Part shown: in pieces, positions 44,518-52,749 of the stretch
How the letters are laid out: every line of letters starts with the position of its first letter
How positions within the stretch are numbered: position 1 is the stretch's first letter
NCBI GenBank assembly: GCA_964627455.1
Contig: CAZVKC010000012.1
Location: forward strand, 1-64,000
From: F-183 sp964627455
GTDB lineage: Bacteria > Acidobacteriota > Terriglobia > Bryobacterales > Bryobacteraceae
Direction: 5' to 3'
Length of the DNA: 64,000 nucleotides
Translations under genes and position numbers: made by a program
The notes under the pieces: model-generated
What the model was told of the DNA's origin: nothing
Database searches by the model: none
What the model saw: only the letters and a program-made list of their open reading frames with translations

Positions 44518-45842
44518 CTCAGCTTGAGCTTGGTTGTGCTGTCGCCGAAGTGATCGGCGTCGAGGCCGGCGCTGTCCATCATGCGCAGGAACAGGTTCGC
44601 CACTGGAGTCTTCGGCTCCGCGGCGATGTGACGGCCGCCCGGGATTCCACCAGCATGTCCGGCAACGAGAAGCGGCAGATTGTCGTTCGAGTGGCCGTTT
44701 CCGTCGCTGAGCGCGCCGCCGTAGAGGATCACCGAGTTGTCGAGCAGGGAGCCGCTCTCGCCATCCTTCGTGGTTCGCAGGCGATCGATGAAGTAGCTGA
44801 AGAGTTCGACATGGAAGGTGTTGATCTTCGCCACCTTCTCGATGAAGTCCGGGTGATTGCGGTGGTGCGTGAGCGGGTGATGCGGATCCGGCACGCCGAT
44901 TTCAGGATATGTCCGCACGCTGCCTTCGCGGCCGAGCATCATGGTGAAGACGCGGGTCAGGTCCGACTGGAAGGCGATCACCTGCAGGTCGAACATCAGC
45001 TTCACATACTCGCGGTATTCGAACGGGATGCCCGAAGGCTTCTCGCCCATCGGGATCTCCGGATCCTTCTCGGCCTTCGCGATGCGAACTTCCACTTCGC
45101 GGATCGAGGTGAGATACTCGTCGAGCTTGCGGCGATCCGTCGCGCCGAGTTTGCCGGTCAACGATTGCGTGTCCTGCCGCGTGAGATCGAGGATACTCTT
45201 GCGATAGAGCGCGCGACGCTGGCGAGTGGCCGGGTCCAGGCTCGGATCCACCGTGCCGAACAGGCGTTCGAACACAGAGCGCGGGTTGACGTCGACCGCC
45301 ATCGGCGTATCCGGATTCCGCCAGGACAGCGTGTTGGTGTACGCGCAACTCGAACCCGTATCGCAATTGCCGATCATGCGCGAGTCTTCGCAGCCCAACT
45401 GCAGCGAGGGTACGCGAACATCCGCCGCAGTCTTCTGCGCGATCACCTGATCGAACGTGACGCCCGCGCGGACATCCGCACCGGCCGTGTACTTCGGCGG
45501 CGTCGCGGACAGGAAGCTTCCCGAAGCCTTGGCGTGTCCGCCGCCTTGCGCCTTCTTCGCGGCGTCGTTTGAGAGTCCCGACACGAGCGTGATGTGCTGG
45601 CGCAGCGGTTCGAGCGGCTTCAGGATGCGCTTGTATTCGAAGTCCGCGCCGGTTGTCGCCGGCAGCCAGTCCTTCATGATGATGCCGTTCGGGACATAGA
45701 CCACGCCTACCCGCTTCGCCGCCACTTTGCCGGCCGCATACGCGGGACGCATCGCATCCAACACGGGCAGCGCGAGCGCGACGCCCGCGCCCCGCAACAG
45801 GGAACGTCTCGACAGATGCTTACCGGTAACAACGAACGACAT
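44514..45842 (-). CDS. Tat-exported DUF1552 protein
   Basis: 442 aa. A twin-arginine leader (SRRSLLRGAGVALALPVLDA, from about residue 11) is followed by the DUF1552 body: VGVVYVPNGIIMKDWLPA, KPLEPLRQHITLVSGLSN, TFDQVIAQKTAADVRVPSLQ and NSVILYGGALSDGNGHSNDN. DUF1552 proteins accompany DUF1592-type cytochromes in acidobacteria and planctomycetes, in the same way as DUF1501 with DUF1553. Their biochemical role is unknown. The start overlaps the upstream DUF1592 stop by one base (TAATG). Confidence 0.92.
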   Translation of the reverse strand: MSFVVTGKHLSRRSLLRGAGVALALPVLDAMRPAYAAGKVAAKRVGVVYVPNGIIMKDWLPATTGADFEYKRILKPLEPLRQHITLVSGLSNDAAKKAQGGGHAKASGSFLSATPPKYTAGADVRAGVTFDQVIAQKTAADVRVPSLQLGCEDSRMIGNCDTGSSCAYTNTLSWRNPDTPMAVDVNPRSVFERLFGTVDPSLDPATRQRRALYRKSILDLTRQDTQSLTGKLGATDRRKLDEYLTSIREVEVRIAKAEKDPEIPMGEKPSGIPFEYREYVKLMFDLQVIAFQSDLTRVFTMMLGREGSVRTYPEIGVPDPHHPLTHHRNHPDFIEKVAKINTFHVELFSYFIDRLRTTKDGESGSLLDNSVILYGGALSDGNGHSNDNLPLLVAGHAGGIPGGRHIAAEPKTPVANLFLRMMDSAGLDADHFGDSTTKLKLS

Positions 45843-48450
45843 TACTCTGATTTTGCTCCATTCGAGGACTGCATGGTCACCCCGGGTGCCGCGCGCCGCT
45901 GCTGGAACGGCAGGCTGTTCACGATATTGAGGACGAGCGTCGAAAAGCGGTCGTTACCCGCAGCGGTCTTCGTCGCGATCTCGCTCACCACGGGCCGGTC
46001 GTAACGTTCGAGTCCACGGCCCAGGGCGTAGGTCAGCAGCTTTTCCGCAACGCCGCGCAGGTACGCGTCCCGGTCTTGCTTGAGAAGCGCCTTCAACTCC
46101 GCTGGACCTTTAAACTTGCGCCCGCCTGGCAACTCACCCGATGCATCGACAGGGAACTTGCCGTCCTGTTCCCGCCACTCGCCGATCGCGTTGAGGTTCT
46201 CGAGGCCGAATCCCAGAGGATCCATGCGCGAGTGGCACGANNNNNNNNNNNNNNNNNNNNNNNNNNNNNNNNNNNNNNNNNNNNNNNNNNNNNNNNNNNN
46301 NNNNNNNNNNNNNNNNNNNNNNNNNNNNNNNNNNNNNNNNTCGCGTTGAGGTTCTCGAGGCCGAATCCCAGAGGATCCATGCGCGAGTGGCACGACGCGC
46401 ACGTCGGATTCGCACGGTGCGCTTCCATCTGCTGCCGCAGCGACGCCGACTGCCCGACCTTGCTCTCATCGAGCGTCGGAACCGCGGGCGGTGGCGGCGG
46501 AGGCGGCGTATTCATGATGTTTTCGAGGATCCACTTGCCGCGCAGCACCGGCGACGTGCGCGTCGAATAGGACGAGATGGTGAGGATGCTGCCGTGCGCA
46601 AGCACCCCGCCGCCGCGCTTCGTTCCGCTCATGTCGACGCGACGGAACTCAGGCCCGCTCACACCGGGGATCCCGTAGAATCGTGCCAGCCGCTCGTTGA
46701 GGTACGTGTAGTTGGCGTCGAGCACGTCGAGCAGGCTGCCGTCCTGCCGGATCAGGTTCTCGAAGAACAGTTCGGTTTCGCGGCGCATCGCCAGACGCAG
46801 GCTGTCTTCGAAATCCGGGAACACGCGGAAATCCGGCTTCATGACGTCAATGTTCTTGAACTGCAGCCACTGTCCGGCGAAGTTATCGACCAGCGCGCGC
46901 GAACGCTCATCCCGCAACATCCGGCGGACCTGCGCTTCCAGAACCGCGGGTTGCCGCAAACTTTTGCGCGACGCGGCAGCCAGCAATTCCTCGTCCGGCA
47001 TGCTGCTCCACAAGAAGTACGACAGGCGCGATGCCAGCTCAAACTCATCGACCGGCGCGAACTGTCCCGGCCGATCCTTCTCAACACGGAACAGGAAATG
47101 CGGCGACACCAGGATCCCCTGTAGCGCGGTCGCAATGCCTTCCTGAAAACTGTCTCCTTGGTGGCGCGCGAGCGTATATAGCTTCACGTACGGCGCGGCC
47201 TCGCCTGGAAGAAGCGGACGGCGAAACGCGCGCCCCGCGAAGTTCGCGATGATCGTCTGCGCGCAGGCGTCGGTTTGCTGCGGGCAGACAAACACGCGGC
47301 GCTGGCTCTCCGCTGACGGCCCCGAAGGCTGAGTGAACGGTCCGCCAACATCGATCGCCTCATACCGGTTGTCAATACGCGTTTCGAGGCGGTCTGTCTT
47401 GATCTTGGTGCCGTACTTGCGCAGCGTCTCGATGTCTTTTTCGGTCAGCTTGCCGCGCACATTGATCAGCGCTTCAGGCGGCCGCTTCGACGGGTCAGGC
47501 CCACCATACTTCGGCGGCAGCCCGTGATAGTTCTTCAAGTACGTCGCAGACAACAGATGTTCGCCCGCAGTGACCTTCGTGCGGACCTCCACGATCTGTC
47601 CCTCGAGATCCGTCGCATCCACTTCCCATTGCCGGATCAGTTTGCCGTCGATGTACAACGCGGGCGTCGCAGGTTCCGACTGGTTCGGACGATGCCCGTT
47701 GAGCACGAGTCGAAAGTTGTACTCGCCATCGACCGGGAAGCGATGCACGATGTGGGCGGCATGCCGTGTGCTCAAACCCGTGTAGTCGTAGTTGAAGAGG
47801 TCCTTGGGAATCGTCGGGCGATCGACTGTGTCGTTGATCCGCACCGGCGTCGGATAGTGGATCATCGCAGGCTTCAACTTCTCGGGGCCGAAGATCGCGG
47901 TGCGCACCACACGTTCGACTGCATACAAATACTTCTCGAGCAACACCGGCGACATCGTCAACGCATCGCTGATGTTGTCGAATCCATAAGCGCTCTCGTC
48001 GTTGGGAAAGTTGTCGGCCGGCCGGATGTCGACGCCCAACAGATCGCGCACCGTGTTGTTGTACTCGGTGCGGTTGAGGCGGCGGGCCGTGACGCGTCCC
48101 GGATCCGGCTTGGCCGTGCGATCCTGCCGAGCGAACTCGCTTTCAAGATAGTCCGCAACTGCCTTCACTTCCGGCGCTGGAGGCTTCGGCGAACCCGGCG
48201 GCGGCATCTCGCCCGTCTTCAGCTTTGAAACGACTTTCTCCCACACCTCGCGATTCTCGTCGAAGGATTTCGCATCCTTGTAGGCAAACAGGTTCACATC
48301 GCCGCTGGCCATCGAAGCGTTATGGCAGGCAACGCAGTTCTTGCGCACGAATCCGAAAACGGCGGTGGGGTCCGCCGCATACAACATCGCTGAGGCCGCC
48401 AACGCGGCGATTGCAGTGTATTTGTGCGGGAGCAAATCATAATCTATCAC
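45842..48450 (-). CDS. Multidomain DUF1592-type c-type cytochrome protein (interrupted by an artificial gap)
   Basis: Removing the 100 N plus one copy of the 55-bp duplication (155 bp in all) gives an unbroken 817-aa frame, so the gene is probably intact. It starts at a GTG (48450), or at a TTG near 48435, before a signal-like segment (TAIAALAASAMLYA). A CVACH heme site, GEMPPPGSP and a short cytochrome domain follow. Then come the DUF1587, DUF1595, DUF1592 (LASRLSYFLWSSMPDEELL), DUF1588 (GVLAHGSILTISSYSTRTSPVLRGKW, CASCHSRMDPLGFGLENL) and DUF1585 (LLTYALGRGLERYDRP) order. The products of this gene and the DUF1552 gene act in the periplasm with unknown function. Confidence 0.9.
46186..46240. 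repeat. 55-bp direct repeat at the left flank of the third scaffold gap
   Basis: These 55 bases (starting TCGCGTTGAGG, ending AGTGGCACGA) are repeated exactly at 46341-46395 on the other side of the N run. Both copies encode the same CHSRMDPLGFGLENLNA stretch. An overlap of one k-mer length between contig ends explains it better than biology does. Confidence 0.95.
46241..46340. other. Scaffold gap (100 N), probably artificial
   Basis: A run of exactly 100 N between two identical 55-bp ends. Merging the ends restores one continuous reading frame of the cytochrome gene, so no sequence appears to be missing. Confidence 0.9.
46341..46395. repeat. Second copy of the 55-bp direct repeat flanking the gap
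   Basis: Identical to 46186-46240. Interpreted as the overlapping end of the neighbouring contig. Confidence 0.95.
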
Positions 48451-48496
48451 GGGCGAATTGACAGTCCGGCAGCAAAGGTTAGAAACTCGTTAGTCG

Positions 48497-49318
48497 ATGA
48501 CGCGAATCCTGATGCTCGCAGCTTTGACGGCCTCGATCTGGGCCGGCGAGGCGAACTTCAACATCCCGCTTTGGGAACCCGGCAAGGTCCCGCTTGCGGT
48601 TGGCGACGGCCCTTTGGACAACCCTTTTCTCACCGTCTTTCTGCCCCCTGAGAACAAGCGCAACGGATCCGCGGTAATCATCGCGCCCGGCGGCTCGAAC
48701 ATCATGCTGATGTACGGCGTCGAAGGCATCGACGTCGCCGAACGCTTCAATGATTGGGGGACTACGGCCTTCGTTCTCACCTACCGGCTGAGCCCCCGCT
48801 ACGACGACAAGGCGCGTACCCTCGACGGCAACCGCGCGATGCGCCTGGTGCGTTCGCGCGCGAAGGAATGGAAGCTCGATCCGAACCGCATCCTGTTTTC
48901 CGGTTTCTCCGCAGGATCCTCGCTGGCGCGCCTGACTGCTGCTGCATCCGGTCCCGGTGACCCCGCAGCCGCGGATCCGATGGAACGGGTCGATTCGAAG
49001 CCCAACCTGCTTCTCATGGTCTACAGCGCGGGACGTCCGACTCCGGGCGAAAGCCTCAAGGATTTTCCGCCCACGTTCCTCGTCGCCGCGGCGGGCGACA
49101 AAGGCGCAGCCAACGGATCCGCACAGCTATTCCTCGACATGAACAAAGCAGGCGGCGTCGCGGAATTGCACCTGTACCAGCGCGGTCGTCACGGCTTCGG
49201 CGCCGCGTCCCTGAGCCCTGAATATGGACCGTGGATGGACACGCTGCATCACTTCCTGAAGCTCAACGGCTTCTTCGACGGCAAGAGCTTTTACACCACA
49301 CACGGGAGCAGCGAATAA
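48497..49318 (+). CDS. Secreted alpha/beta hydrolase (acetylxylan-esterase/BD-FAE-like)
   Basis: 273 aa. The signal peptide MTRILMLAALTASIWAGEA precedes a domain with VIIAPGGSNIMLMYGVEGIDVAE (oxyanion), VLTYRLSPRYDD, the nucleophile elbow FSGFSAGSSLA and a late catalytic His in YQRGRHGFGA. The sequence resembles carbohydrate-acetyl or endoxylanase-associated esterases. Periplasmic or extracellular deacetylation of glycans is plausible. A TTGACA lies at 48458-48463 upstream, but a matching -10 is poor. The SUMF1-domain gene follows 4 bp downstream, so the two form one unit. Confidence 0.85.
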   Translation: MTRILMLAALTASIWAGEANFNIPLWEPGKVPLAVGDGPLDNPFLTVFLPPENKRNGSAVIIAPGGSNIMLMYGVEGIDVAERFNDWGTTAFVLTYRLSPRYDDKARTLDGNRAMRLVRSRAKEWKLDPNRILFSGFSAGSSLARLTAAASGPGDPAAADPMERVDSKPNLLLMVYSAGRPTPGESLKDFPPTFLVAAAGDKGAANGSAQLFLDMNKAGGVAELHLYQRGRHGFGAASLSPEYGPWMDTLHHFLKLNGFFDGKSFYTTHGSSE

Positions 49319-49322
49319 CAGC

Positions 49323-50186
49323 ATGCGCGTCTCTGCTCTCCTCCTTGCGATCGCCTTGTACGCGACCGCGCAAACACCGAAGGTTGTCAATGACGGATAT
49401 GGCGATTTCGTCTATGTCCCCGCTGGCGCCTTCAAGATGGGCGACAACTTCGGCGACGGTGAATCGCGCGAACGCCCCGTCCACACAGTCGAACTCGACG
49501 CCTACTACATCGGCAAACTCGAGGTCACCAACGGCGACTGGAAGAAGTTTCAGAACGACCCCGGCTATGACAATCCCAAGTTCTGGCCCGGCGGACGCAT
49601 CGTGCCGCGCGATCAGAGTCCGTATTGGACGCAGCCGCAGAACCACGGCGGCGGCACGCCCGACAGCGACAATTATCCGGTGATCGGCGTCAATTGGGAC
49701 GCAGCGACCGCCTACTGCAACTGGCTCAGCGCGAAGACCGGAAAGAAGTATCGGCTGCCGACGGAAGCGGAATGGGAAAAGGCCGCACGAGGAACGGATC
49801 AGCGTCGCTTCCCGTGGGGCAACACGATCGACCACACGTACGCGAACATCGTCGGCTCGCAGAAGTTCGACACCGTGCAGATTGCCGGATACTACGACGG
49901 CAGCAAGCGCGGCGACCTGCAAACGCACAATGGCGCGTCGCCATACGGCGCGCTCGACATGGCCGGCAATCTCATGGAATGGTGCCAGGACTGGTACCAG
50001 CGCGACTACTACGCATCGTCAGCAAAGAAGAATCCCAAAGGTCCCGCAACCGGCGCGTATCGCGTGCTGCGCGGCGGATCCTTCTTCTTCGAAGGCCACG
50101 ACGCCCGCAGTTACGCGCGTTCGGGAGGCTGGCCGTCGCTGCAGGCGTGGCGCATGATCGGCTTCCGCGCGGTCCGCGAACCCTAG
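49323..50186 (+). CDS. Secreted SUMF1/formylglycine-generating-enzyme-like domain protein
   Basis: 287 aa. A signal peptide (MRVSALLLAIALYATAQ) is followed by the C-type-lectin-like FGE fold: FVYVPAGAFKMGD, VHTVELDAYYIGKLEVTNGDW, PVIGVNWDAATAYCNWLS, RLPTEAEWEKAARG, GALDMAGNLMEWCQDWY and RVLRGGSFFFE. True FGEs use two Cys near the C-terminus. Only the one in EWC is seen, and the second position (RSYARSGGW) lacks Cys, so sulfatase activation is unlikely. A binding or other oxidase role is open. Its last 4 bp overlap the convergent glycerate kinase gene. Confidence 0.88.
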   Translation: MRVSALLLAIALYATAQTPKVVNDGYGDFVYVPAGAFKMGDNFGDGESRERPVHTVELDAYYIGKLEVTNGDWKKFQNDPGYDNPKFWPGGRIVPRDQSPYWTQPQNHGGGTPDSDNYPVIGVNWDAATAYCNWLSAKTGKKYRLPTEAEWEKAARGTDQRRFPWGNTIDHTYANIVGSQKFDTVQIAGYYDGSKRGDLQTHNGASPYGALDMAGNLMEWCQDWYQRDYYASSAKKNPKGPATGAYRVLRGGSFFFEGHDARSYARSGGWPSLQAWRMIGFRAVREP

Positions 50187-51469
50187 GAAACAAGAATGAG
50201 ACGGAGGTCCATCACGTTGGTTCCGGTGGGCCCCGTCTTGATGAGCCCCTTCAGCGGTTCGAAGAAATGATAGGAATCGTTGTTGGCAAGAAAGGCGCGG
50301 GCGTCGAGTCCACGGCGCGCCGCTCGCGTTACCGTCCCGCCATCCGCAATCGCTCCCGCCGCATCGGTTGGACCATCGGTCCCGTCCGTTCCCGCACTCG
50401 CGATCGTCACATTGCCAAGCCCACTGATGTCGATCGCAGCCGCCAGCGCGAACTCCTGATTGCGTCCGCCGAGCCCATTTCCGCGAATCGTCACCGTCGT
50501 CTCGCCGCCGGAGATCACGCAGGCGGGAGCCTGCAACGGCTGGCCCGTCGCAACGATTTCGCGCGCGATCGCCGCATGGACGCGGGCCACGTCGCGTGTC
50601 TCGCCTTCGATCAACGACGACAATACGAGCGTCTTGTACCCAAGCCTGCGAGCCTCTCTCCGAGCGGCCTCCATTGCCACGCGATTGCTGCCCGCAATCA
50701 CGTTCTGCACGCGGCGAAACACAGCGTCGCCCGGCTTGGGCGTCTCGACCGGCGGATGCGCGATCTCGATCCCGTACTTGCGCAGCACGGCTCGCGCGTC
50801 GGCGCTGGTCGAGGCGTCTGAAGCCGTCGGGCCCGAGCCGATCGTATTCAGATCATCGCCGATCACATCCGAAAGAATCAGCGTGAGCACGGTCGCAGGA
50901 TACGCAAGCCGCGCCAGTTGCCCGCCCTTGATCGCCGAATAATGCCGGCGAACCGTGTTCATCTCGTGGATATCCGCGCCGCAGGCCAGCAACTTCTGCG
51001 TCAACGCCTGCTTGTCGGCGAGCGTCAGCGGATCCGCAGGCAGGGGTAGCAAAGCGGAGGCGCCCCCCGAAATGAGACAGATCACGAGGTCGTCTTTGCG
51101 GGCGTCGCGCGCGATCTCCGCGATGCGCTGGGCGCCTCGCCAGCCTGCATCGTCCGGCGTCGGATGCCCGCACTCATTGATCTCGACGTGCCGAAGCGCC
51201 GCCGTGTGACCATACTTAACGTTGATCAGCCCTCCGGAAATCCGCGAACCCAGCAGATCCTCCACGGCAACCGCCATCTGCGCCGTGGCCTTCCCCGCGC
51301 CCACCACCAGCACGCGTTTGAAAGCCTGCAGATCGTAAGTCCGGCCGGCAACCGTGAGCGTCTTGCCGCGCGCCCCGATGCGGACCTGCCTGCGAATGGC
51401 GACTGCCGGATCCGCAGCCTCGAGTGCGGCCTGCAGGATCGCGCGAACATCCTTGTGGTGCTGATTCAT
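50183..51469 (-). CDS. Glycerate 2-kinase (MOFRL/DUF4147 family)
   Basis: 428 aa from the ATG at 51469, which overlaps the upstream stop as ATGA. N-terminal DUF4147 domain: VLVVGAGKATAQMAVAVED, GHPTPDDAGWRGAQRI, VICLISGGASALLPLP and HYSAIKGGQLARLAYP. C-terminal MOFRL domain: GGETTVTIRGNGLGGRNQEFAL and IASAGTDGTDGPTDAAGAIAD. Such class II kinases phosphorylate D-glycerate to 2-phosphoglycerate. It is the last gene of the operon with the candidate selenoprotein, an RraA-like protein and a DUF6807 protein. Confidence 0.92.
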   Translation of the reverse strand: MNQHHKDVRAILQAALEAADPAVAIRRQVRIGARGKTLTVAGRTYDLQAFKRVLVVGAGKATAQMAVAVEDLLGSRISGGLINVKYGHTAALRHVEINECGHPTPDDAGWRGAQRIAEIARDARKDDLVICLISGGASALLPLPADPLTLADKQALTQKLLACGADIHEMNTVRRHYSAIKGGQLARLAYPATVLTLILSDVIGDDLNTIGSGPTASDASTSADARAVLRKYGIEIAHPPVETPKPGDAVFRRVQNVIAGSNRVAMEAARREARRLGYKTLVLSSLIEGETRDVARVHAAIAREIVATGQPLQAPACVISGGETTVTIRGNGLGGRNQEFALAAAIDISGLGNVTIASAGTDGTDGPTDAAGAIADGGTVTRAARRGLDARAFLANNDSYHFFEPLKGLIKTGPTGTNVMDLRLILVS

Positions 51470-51990
51470 CGCTTGTCTTTGTATTTTGCCAGCGCCGCGA
51501 AATCGGGGTGATCGCCGATGTGGCGGAATGGATGCCGGAACAACGGCGTCCCGTCTTCGGCCAGCACGAACAGCGCAGGCTCCAGGGTCGGCGCGGCGCC
51601 CGGCAGGTTCACGAAGTTCCCTTTGAACAACGCCCGAAAGCTGGCGGCAAATACCGAAGGTCCGAACAGCTTCAGGAACGATCCGCGCGGGATCGCGAAC
51701 GCCTTCCACCACGATCCGTCGATATCCGCGATCGCCCGGACCTCCGGCCATTCCTTGTCGAAGAACTTCCCGCCACGTTCCAGAGAATCACGAAACACGA
51801 AGACCACTTCGGGATAGGTCCCGCGCTTGTGCAATCGCCGTAAATCCTTCACGGCCTCGTAGCAGAAGATTCAACCGAAGTGCCGCAGAAAATAAACAAT
51901 CGTTGGTCCCGGCCCCAACTGCGCGCGGAACCCGCCCGGGCGCAGGTTGACACCCGTCACAGGACCATCAGCAACCACCGTTCTAGCCAC
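51466..51990 (-). CDS. Candidate selenoprotein: AhpC-TSA_2/SelU-like thioredoxin-fold protein with in-frame TGA
   Basis: Reading from GTG 51990 gives 174 aa if the TGA at 51873-51871 (codon 40) is read as selenocysteine: IVYFLRHFG-U-IFCYEAVKDLRR. In the AhpC-TSA_2 (PRXL2/SelU) family this position is the first Cys of CxxC, as in LRHFGCPFC. Everything downstream fits the family (FVFRDSLERGGKFFDKEWPE, LEPALFVLAEDGTPLFRH, RHIGDHPDF), so the gene continues past the TGA with no frame change. A hairpin at 51855-51837 sits at SECIS distance. The gene is packed between two others (6-nt gap upstream, ATGA overlap downstream). The alternative is a TGC-to-TGA mutation or sequencing error. The start codon is uncertain (GTG 51978 also possible). 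Probable role: thiol or selenol redox enzyme. Confidence 0.7.
51837..51855 (-). promoter_or_regulatory. Candidate bacterial SECIS element
   Basis: On the minus strand GCCGT (51855-51851) pairs with ACGGC (51841-51837), optionally extended by a G-T pair. The 9-nt apical loop GAAGGATTT has G as its first base. The loop begins 21 nt after the in-frame TGA, within the spacing known for bacterial SECIS elements. A lower TGC/GCA pairing (51864-51862 with 51832-51830) could extend it. Confidence 0.5.
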
Positions 51991-51996
51991 AGCCTG

Positions 51997-52731
51997 TTAG
52001 ATGCGGCCGAACTTCTGCACGGCTTCTTTTACGCTCTTGAATTTCTCGACGAACGGATACATCTTGTGTTCGGTGTCATCGAGTTCCTGCGCCTTCTTCA
52101 GCACCTCGGCAGCCTTGTCTTTCGGAACCACCACCACGCCGTCTTCATCCGCCGCGATGATGTCGCCCGGATTTACCTTCACGCCCGCGCACATGATCGG
52201 AACATTGAGGCCCGCAAAGCGATAGTGATTCACCGAAGTGCCCGGCGAGATCCCGCGCGAGAACACCGGCAACTGCAGCTTGCGAAGCTGCGGGATGTCG
52301 CGAACCGTGCCGTCGATCACTGCGCCCGCGAGGCCTTTGTACTTCATCGCAGTGCCCATGATGCCACCCATGCCGGCGATGTCGCCGCCGTCTTCCATGC
52401 CCATCACGTACACGGATCCCGGCGCGGCTTTGTCGATCGCATCCAGCATGCCTTCCGAAACCTTCGAGCCTTCCTTGTGCTCTTCCTTCTTCATCTGCAC
52501 CGTCACCGCCGGACCCGCGAATTTGGTCATGAAGATCGGACGCATGTCGTGCTTCATGTACGCCTTCTGGCCGTACAACTGCTCCATCGCGTCGGCAACC
52601 GACGAGACCTCGACGAGACGGTAGCCCTCAATCAACGGGTCGCCCGAAGGCGCGGGTTGCGCGACCAGCCAGCCGCCGAGCGTCGTCACGGCCGCAACGG
52701 CCACCGCAAAGAGAAAAATGGATTTCTTCAT
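51997..52731 (-). CDS. RraA-like aldolase-family protein with signal peptide
   Basis: 244 aa. MKKSIFLFAVAVAAVTTLGGWLVA is a signal peptide or membrane anchor, unusual for this normally cytoplasmic family. The RraA/HMG-aldolase fold follows: VSSVADAMEQLYG, GGIMGTAMKYKGLAGAVIDG, GTVRDIPQLRKLQLPVFSRG, MCAGVKVNPGDIIAADEDGVVVVP. The GxxxxxxD element and the conserved Arg of GTVRD and Asp of ADEDG are present, so 4-hydroxy-4-methyl-2-oxoglutarate aldolase-type chemistry is possible; RNase E regulation is not implied. It ends 6 bp before the candidate selenoprotein. Confidence 0.85.
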   Translation of the reverse strand: MKKSIFLFAVAVAAVTTLGGWLVAQPAPSGDPLIEGYRLVEVSSVADAMEQLYGQKAYMKHDMRPIFMTKFAGPAVTVQMKKEEHKEGSKVSEGMLDAIDKAAPGSVYVMGMEDGGDIAGMGGIMGTAMKYKGLAGAVIDGTVRDIPQLRKLQLPVFSRGISPGTSVNHYRFAGLNVPIMCAGVKVNPGDIIAADEDGVVVVPKDKAAEVLKKAQELDDTEHKMYPFVEKFKSVKEAVQKFGRI

Positions 52732-52749
52732 GATCGTCGGACCCTCTTC

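Noticed and set aside
46186..46395. A genuine tandem repeat or mobile-element target duplication in the cytochrome gene
   Set aside because: The copies are exact, abut a placeholder N run, and merging them restores the reading frame, so an assembly overlap is the simpler explanation.
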